Assembly: GCF_032062135.1 (NCBI RefSeq)
Contig: NC_092860.1
Location: forward strand, 130,969,375-131,033,374
Reading direction: 5' to 3'
Length of the DNA: 64,000 nucleotides
Origin: Pyxicephalus adspersus
Taxonomy: Eukaryota > Chordata > Amphibia > Anura > Pyxicephalidae
This document shows, in pieces, positions 60,225-64,000 of the stretch. The translations under genes were made by a program, and so were the position numbers. The notes beneath the pieces were generated by a model that was not told the origin of the DNA, searched no databases, and saw nothing but the letters and a program-made list of their open reading frames with translations. Position 1 is the stretch's first letter; every line of letters begins with the position of its first letter.

Positions 60225-60660
60225 TTGCCCCAGACAGGTATACTTACCCAGTCACACTTCCACGCTGCCTTCTTGCCCTGCTATAGCCCTCAATATTGGA
60301 GCCAGGCTTCTAACTAAGCACTTTCCACCATACAGACAGTACAAAAGTTTAAAAATAAACAACAAACAAACTGTTGTCACAGTTCTATGTGATATGGCTT
60401 GAGCCTGGCCTGAAAACTGTGATGTCAGCAGGGGTCCCAACTGTTCCCATTCAAGTGAATAGGAGTGGTTGGATATCAATTTTCTGCATGTAGCAGTTTG
60501 TGGCATGGTTCCCAAAAAGTGCAACGTCTCTTTTGGTTGCACAGTGGTTACCTGCAGTGTTGTTTGCTTATTTTTGGGAAGAGTGCTTTTCCACCAAGGG
60601 TTTGAAAGGTCCCTAAGACATGCTGTGGTGTTGCAGCAGAGAGGCATTGATTAATCGTGG
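60225..60660 (-). repeat. Interspersed repeat, class unknown
   Basis: The minus strand gives an unusually long 131-codon frame, but its text ('gtcagcaggggtcccaactg', 'ggcttgagcctggcctg') is of a type I recall from frog repeats, and the frame has no domain. Treated as a repeat rather than a gene. Confidence 0.4.
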
Positions 60661-60671
60661 CTGGTAAGCAT

Positions 60672-60880
60672 AAGGCTGCGTACACACACTCAATTATTAT
60701 TTGGGACACATGCTTTCGGGATTATTTCCAGTGACAAAAGACTGAAAGTGTAACGAATGATCGTTGTACATTCAGCGCTGTTCTGTTCTATAGAGAGGGG
60801 AGAGGGAGCGAGCAGCGCCCCACTGTGCTCTTCTTCCTTCACTTCTATTGTGGTCGTTCATTGCCTGTTGTTCATGGATC
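60672..60880 (+). mobile_element. MITE of the 'ggctgcgtacacac' family
   Basis: Starts 'ggctgcgtacacacac', with 'cagcgctgttctgttctat', 'gagaggggagagggagcg' and 'gcagcgccccactgtgctc', parallel to 9855-9960 and to the nested copy at 42848-43029. The matching right terminus was not seen. Confidence 0.7.
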
Positions 60881-61921
60881 CTTCAGAGCCTGACAGTTCC
60901 TATTGGGCAAGAAAAGTGGAAGAGCTGTCTGTGGTCACTTTGCCATGATTGTCCATTCCCAGAGACAATCTGATTGTAAAATCACTTTTTCCAGCAACCA
61001 TGTAGTGCAGTAACAGAACAGTGTATACCATTTATATGTAGTCAGGCAATACATAGCTGCTGCTAAATTTAAACAGAACTGTACAATCAGATTGTAATCT
61101 GTGACCAGTTTAAGTCTGCAGTCACTAATCACTGCATAGCATTTGTTTGCACAGTGGTTGCAATCATACAAATCTTACTTGTTCCTCCAATCTGAAACAT
61201 ATACAGGATATATAAGTGCAGTGATGAAGTTAGGATAATTGTATTGCAGATTTACATACAGTATCATATCACATTATGATTGCGTGTTAGAAAAAATGCC
61301 AGAAGCAATGGGCCAAGCCATATTTTGGACTGAAAGGATTATAGAAATTGCTTTTGCAGGCAATGTAAAATACCGATACTTAGCAAAAAGGAAAACAAAC
61401 ACATTATCTAGTAGAGCAGGCACACATTAAATAGAGTTCTATTCATGCTTTCATACCTGGGCCCCTGCCAAAAAATGACTGAAAATCTACTTTTGCTACT
61501 GCTGCTTTGCTGCCCAAATCTAATTTGGACCATTTGCATCAGTTTTTGGTTAAACTATTGATGGAACATAAAAGGGCTTCTGAAACGGATGCTGCAGAAT
61601 AAGGCATTTGGCTCCGAAATCAATAGTGTGTATACTTAAATTTTCCACCACCAAAAGCAGATCCTCCTTTATTATTAATTAGACTCAAAGAATAATTGAA
61701 CCTAAGGAACAGCTTCCTCTGCAAAGAGCAACTTTGTAAACAGATTCTTTATAATACACTTTTTTTTTTTACTAATTTAGTTCCTGTGAACACATTTTGA
61801 TATTAAAGCACTTGCTAAATAATGTCCTATTTATATACAAAATTTAAGTTTAGGCAGCCACTCTGCTTGTGAATAATTACACTAAGCAAGTCATTCAAAG
61901 TATGCATCAATCTAATTACCA
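60881..61921. other. Presumed intron; candidate conserved region near 61.5-61.8 kb
   Basis: No repeat recognised between about 61440 and 61800, where ATTA-type words cluster ('tattattaattagactc'). Confidence 0.4.
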
Positions 61922-62415
61922 TGTATACTCAAACATGAACTGATCCAAATATAAACGAAGATACTTGTTTTTACCAAAGAATGCAGGAATCTGCTTTGAC
62001 TTGAGTATAAACCTAGCTGTCACAAAAGTGTATTCAATAGAAATACCAATAAAATTAACATTATTAAATACATCCATGGTGTGTTATTTAACAGGGAAAA
62101 CAATTAAAATTACATAGGCTAAATCTATATATTTTTTCCCCTTTTACACCTTAAAGTGTATTGTACCTATGAGTTGATTATGATTAGTTGCTCTTAAATG
62201 TTTTTTGTGCGTGGTTGTTAGTTACCAGAAGTTGGTGCTGTGTCTCCATGTAATCAGTGTAACAAACTTATGCCTAATGTCTCCAAAGGCAAGACTTTAT
62301 TACACACTTTACATTAGGACTCCATCTACAGGTGTGACCGGAGTATAAACAGATTTTTTTTTCTAATGGCCTTTTTTAGGGCAAAAAAATCTATTTTATA
62401 TCTAGTATTTACTCA
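61922..62415. mobile_element. 'tatactcaa..gagtataaac' MITE-like element
   Basis: 'tatactcaaacatgaactg' at the left, 'gacttgagtataaacc' near 61998, 'ggagtataaacagattt' near 62339 and 'tttactcaaatatgatat' near 62407 form direct and inverted motif copies. This recalls the 'ctcgagtataagccgag' elements of vertebrate genomes. Boundaries tentative. Confidence 0.45.
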
Positions 62416-63104
62416 AATATGATATGTGGAAATACCTTTTTTATTTTTAGATCAAATCTATCTTCTTGTCTTCTGTCTTGCATTCTCTGGTCTGTGGGAG
62501 GAGCTGAGCTATAGGCAGGACTTCTTTTTCTTTACATAAACTTAATTTTCAGCCTCTTCTTTAAATTTTAAGAATAAAGCTGTAACCTAGCTTTGGCCAG
62601 TGGCAATGCATAGGGCAGAATAGCCTGCAGAGTGTTGGCACCAAGAATGAGAATGTCCAAGCTGCTAGCAGGATCATCTTGTATTTTCTCCTCACTGCAA
62701 AGTTTTTACATAAACAAACAACATATTATACATCCTTGCTTCTGAATGAGCTTACAGATAAATATTCCTAAAGCCTTATAGACACATTAAAGTCAGTTTA
62801 AATTAAGGTACACATTGCTGCAGGCACCAGCTTGGAGGGTACTATGTGTATTGCACGTGTAGCTTTGATAGAACATTCAATAAGGGCTCTTTAAGAACTG
62901 TTCCAGGCAAATCATTTATTGAACTACTGCTGCCTCAGAAACATATTACCTACATTATACGAATCCAAGGATCATATTATGTAGGTAAATACTGGATACC
63001 CAACTCTCTGGTATATTACTAGGTAGATCCTAGCTTGTAGGGCTGATATTCTAGCTTGGTGTTGAGGGGAACAAAATTGTATCTGCGAGAAAGAAGGTAA
63101 AGTA
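62416..63104. other. Presumed intron, nothing recognised
   Basis: Unassigned sequence before the CR1-like element. Confidence 0.35.
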
Positions 63105-63655
63105 GGGGAAGGTTACAATAGTTACATCAATTGAAAAAAAGACATAAGTCCATAAAGTTTATCCACTTGGGAAATAATTATACTACAAACCCAGCATATC
63201 CAAGATTCAACCATGTACTGTATGTACAGTTGATCCAGAGGAAGGAAAAAAAAGCCTTGGAACATGGTTCAAATTACCTCAATAGGGGAAAAAAATCTTC
63301 CCAATCCAGTGAGGCATTTGGATGTTTCCTGGATCAACAGTCTCTGGTATCATCCCTTTAATACCCCGTTAAAATCTGTGCTGCTAGAAAAGCATCCAGC
63401 TTTTTCTTAAAGCAATCTATAGTAATTGCTGAAACTATTTCCTGAGGGAGCTGATTTCACATTTTCACAGATCTTACAGTGAAGAATCCCTTCCTTATCC
63501 GGAGCTTAAACTTCTTTTCCTCCAGAGGCAAAGAGTGCCCTCTTGTTCTTTGTAATGATCTAAAAGTGACTAATTGGGAAGAGAGTTCTCTATATGGACC
63601 GTTTATATATTTATACAGGGTGATCATATCCCCCCTTAACCTCCCTCATTACTTT
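63105..63655 (-). mobile_element. CR1-like LINE 3' end, 5'-truncated
   Basis: On the minus strand the text runs from 'gatatgatcaccctg' through 'agagggcactctttgcc' and 'ctggatcaactgtacat' to 'atggacttatgtctt', 'tttcaattgatgtaac'. This order and ending fit CR1-type 3' ends, which finish in 'ttttcaacc.atgtaacta'. The upstream boundary near 63655 gives a 5'-truncated copy, usual for LINEs. The 76- and 64-codon + frames over it are not genes. Confidence 0.75.
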
Positions 63656-63859
63656 CCGGTTTTATATGTCTAAAAGCGGTACATTGTTTTTCATGAAAAT
63701 GTATTTATTTTACAGTATAATATAATAGTATGAGTATAATAAAGTTTGAAACACAAAATCATGTAAAAATAATAAATAACATAAATTAAAATATCTATAT
63801 ATTTAAATAATTTTTATTTTTTTTTTTTTTTTATAAATTAAAAAAAAATACATATTATA

Positions 63860-63903
<44 letters not shown>

Positions 63904-63959
63904 TTAAAAAAAATTATACTCTACTATAAAAATACTATATATTACACATATAAATCCAA
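63656..63959. repeat. Extremely AT-rich low-complexity stretch with (TA)n
   Basis: Poly-T at about 63817-63832, A runs near 63839, (CT)n at about 63862-63869, then (TA)n to 63899. No coding or conserved-looking sequence. Confidence 0.85.
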
Positions 63960-64000
63960 TGTATTGCATTCAATAGTTATTTTGTATTGAATGCAATACA
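63960..64000. repeat. Perfect 16-bp inverted repeat at the window edge
   Basis: TGTATTGCATTCAATA (63960-63975) is the exact reverse complement of 63985-64000, with a 9-base loop. It may continue beyond the window. Confidence 0.85.

Noticed and set aside
60252..60647. 131-codon minus-strand open frame, among the longest in the window.
   Set aside because: No domain, signal or splice support; the text reads as an interspersed repeat.

Overview
The window looks like vertebrate nuclear DNA, most likely from a frog (Anura). It is AT-rich, almost free of long open reading frames, and full of microsatellites and degraded transposable elements. The element mix is what I associate with frog genomes: a tRNA-derived SINE with a 3' end of the type 'gcgctatataaat', Tc1-like elements, hAT MITEs, fold-back MITEs, a Tx1/L1-like LINE remnant and a CR1-like 3' end. 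The species assignment is an inference from recalled repeat content; no search was run. I see no bacterial operon, CRISPR array, integrase or phage module.

Genic content is small and all on the + strand. (1) 412-529 is a terminal coding exon (38 codons plus stop) with a good acceptor, followed by a 3' UTR with AATAAA at 958-963; the rest of that gene lies upstream of the window. (2) 10214-10336 is a 123-nt candidate internal exon with a polypyrimidine acceptor and a consensus GTAAGT donor; its gene is not recognised and no partner exon was found. (3) 33076-33144 is a candidate first coding exon (Kozak-like ATG, 23 codons, GTAGGT donor) behind a GC-richer 5' leader. Its intron would run to the right through at least part of the remaining 31 kb. 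I could not name any of the three from sequence alone.

The rest is intergenic or intronic DNA built from mobile-element remains. A hAT element with a decayed transposase C-terminus lies at 5080-5927, and an inverted non-autonomous relative with 8-bp target duplications lies at 42021-42497. A Tc1-like transposase pseudogene at 21655-23145 is split by about 640 bp. A second Tc1-like copy at about 42670-43684 (minus strand) carries a nested MITE. Tx1/L1 reverse transcriptase remains lie at about 4480-4790. A CR1-like 3' end lies at 63105-63655. Fold-back MITE copies lie near 16.5, 27.5, 30.1, 30.3 and 47.8 kb; a second palindromic family lies at 18.2 and 40.4 kb. SINE copies lie at 6.4, 37.7, 40.6 and 45.5 kb. 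An inverted-repeat structure of about 670 bp bounded by 14-bp direct repeats lies at 48239-48935. A diverged direct duplication links 49.5 and 50.1 kb. A 112-base assembly gap lies at 52835-52946.

Several stretches lack recognisable repeats and have a balanced composition with homeodomain-like ATTA words (about 19.5-19.96, 24.56-24.79, 30.5-31.2 and 61.5-61.8 kb). They are candidates for conserved non-coding elements but need alignment. Nothing here amounts to a clearly new biological system; the best leads are the unnamed exons and the nested or palindromic transposon structures.
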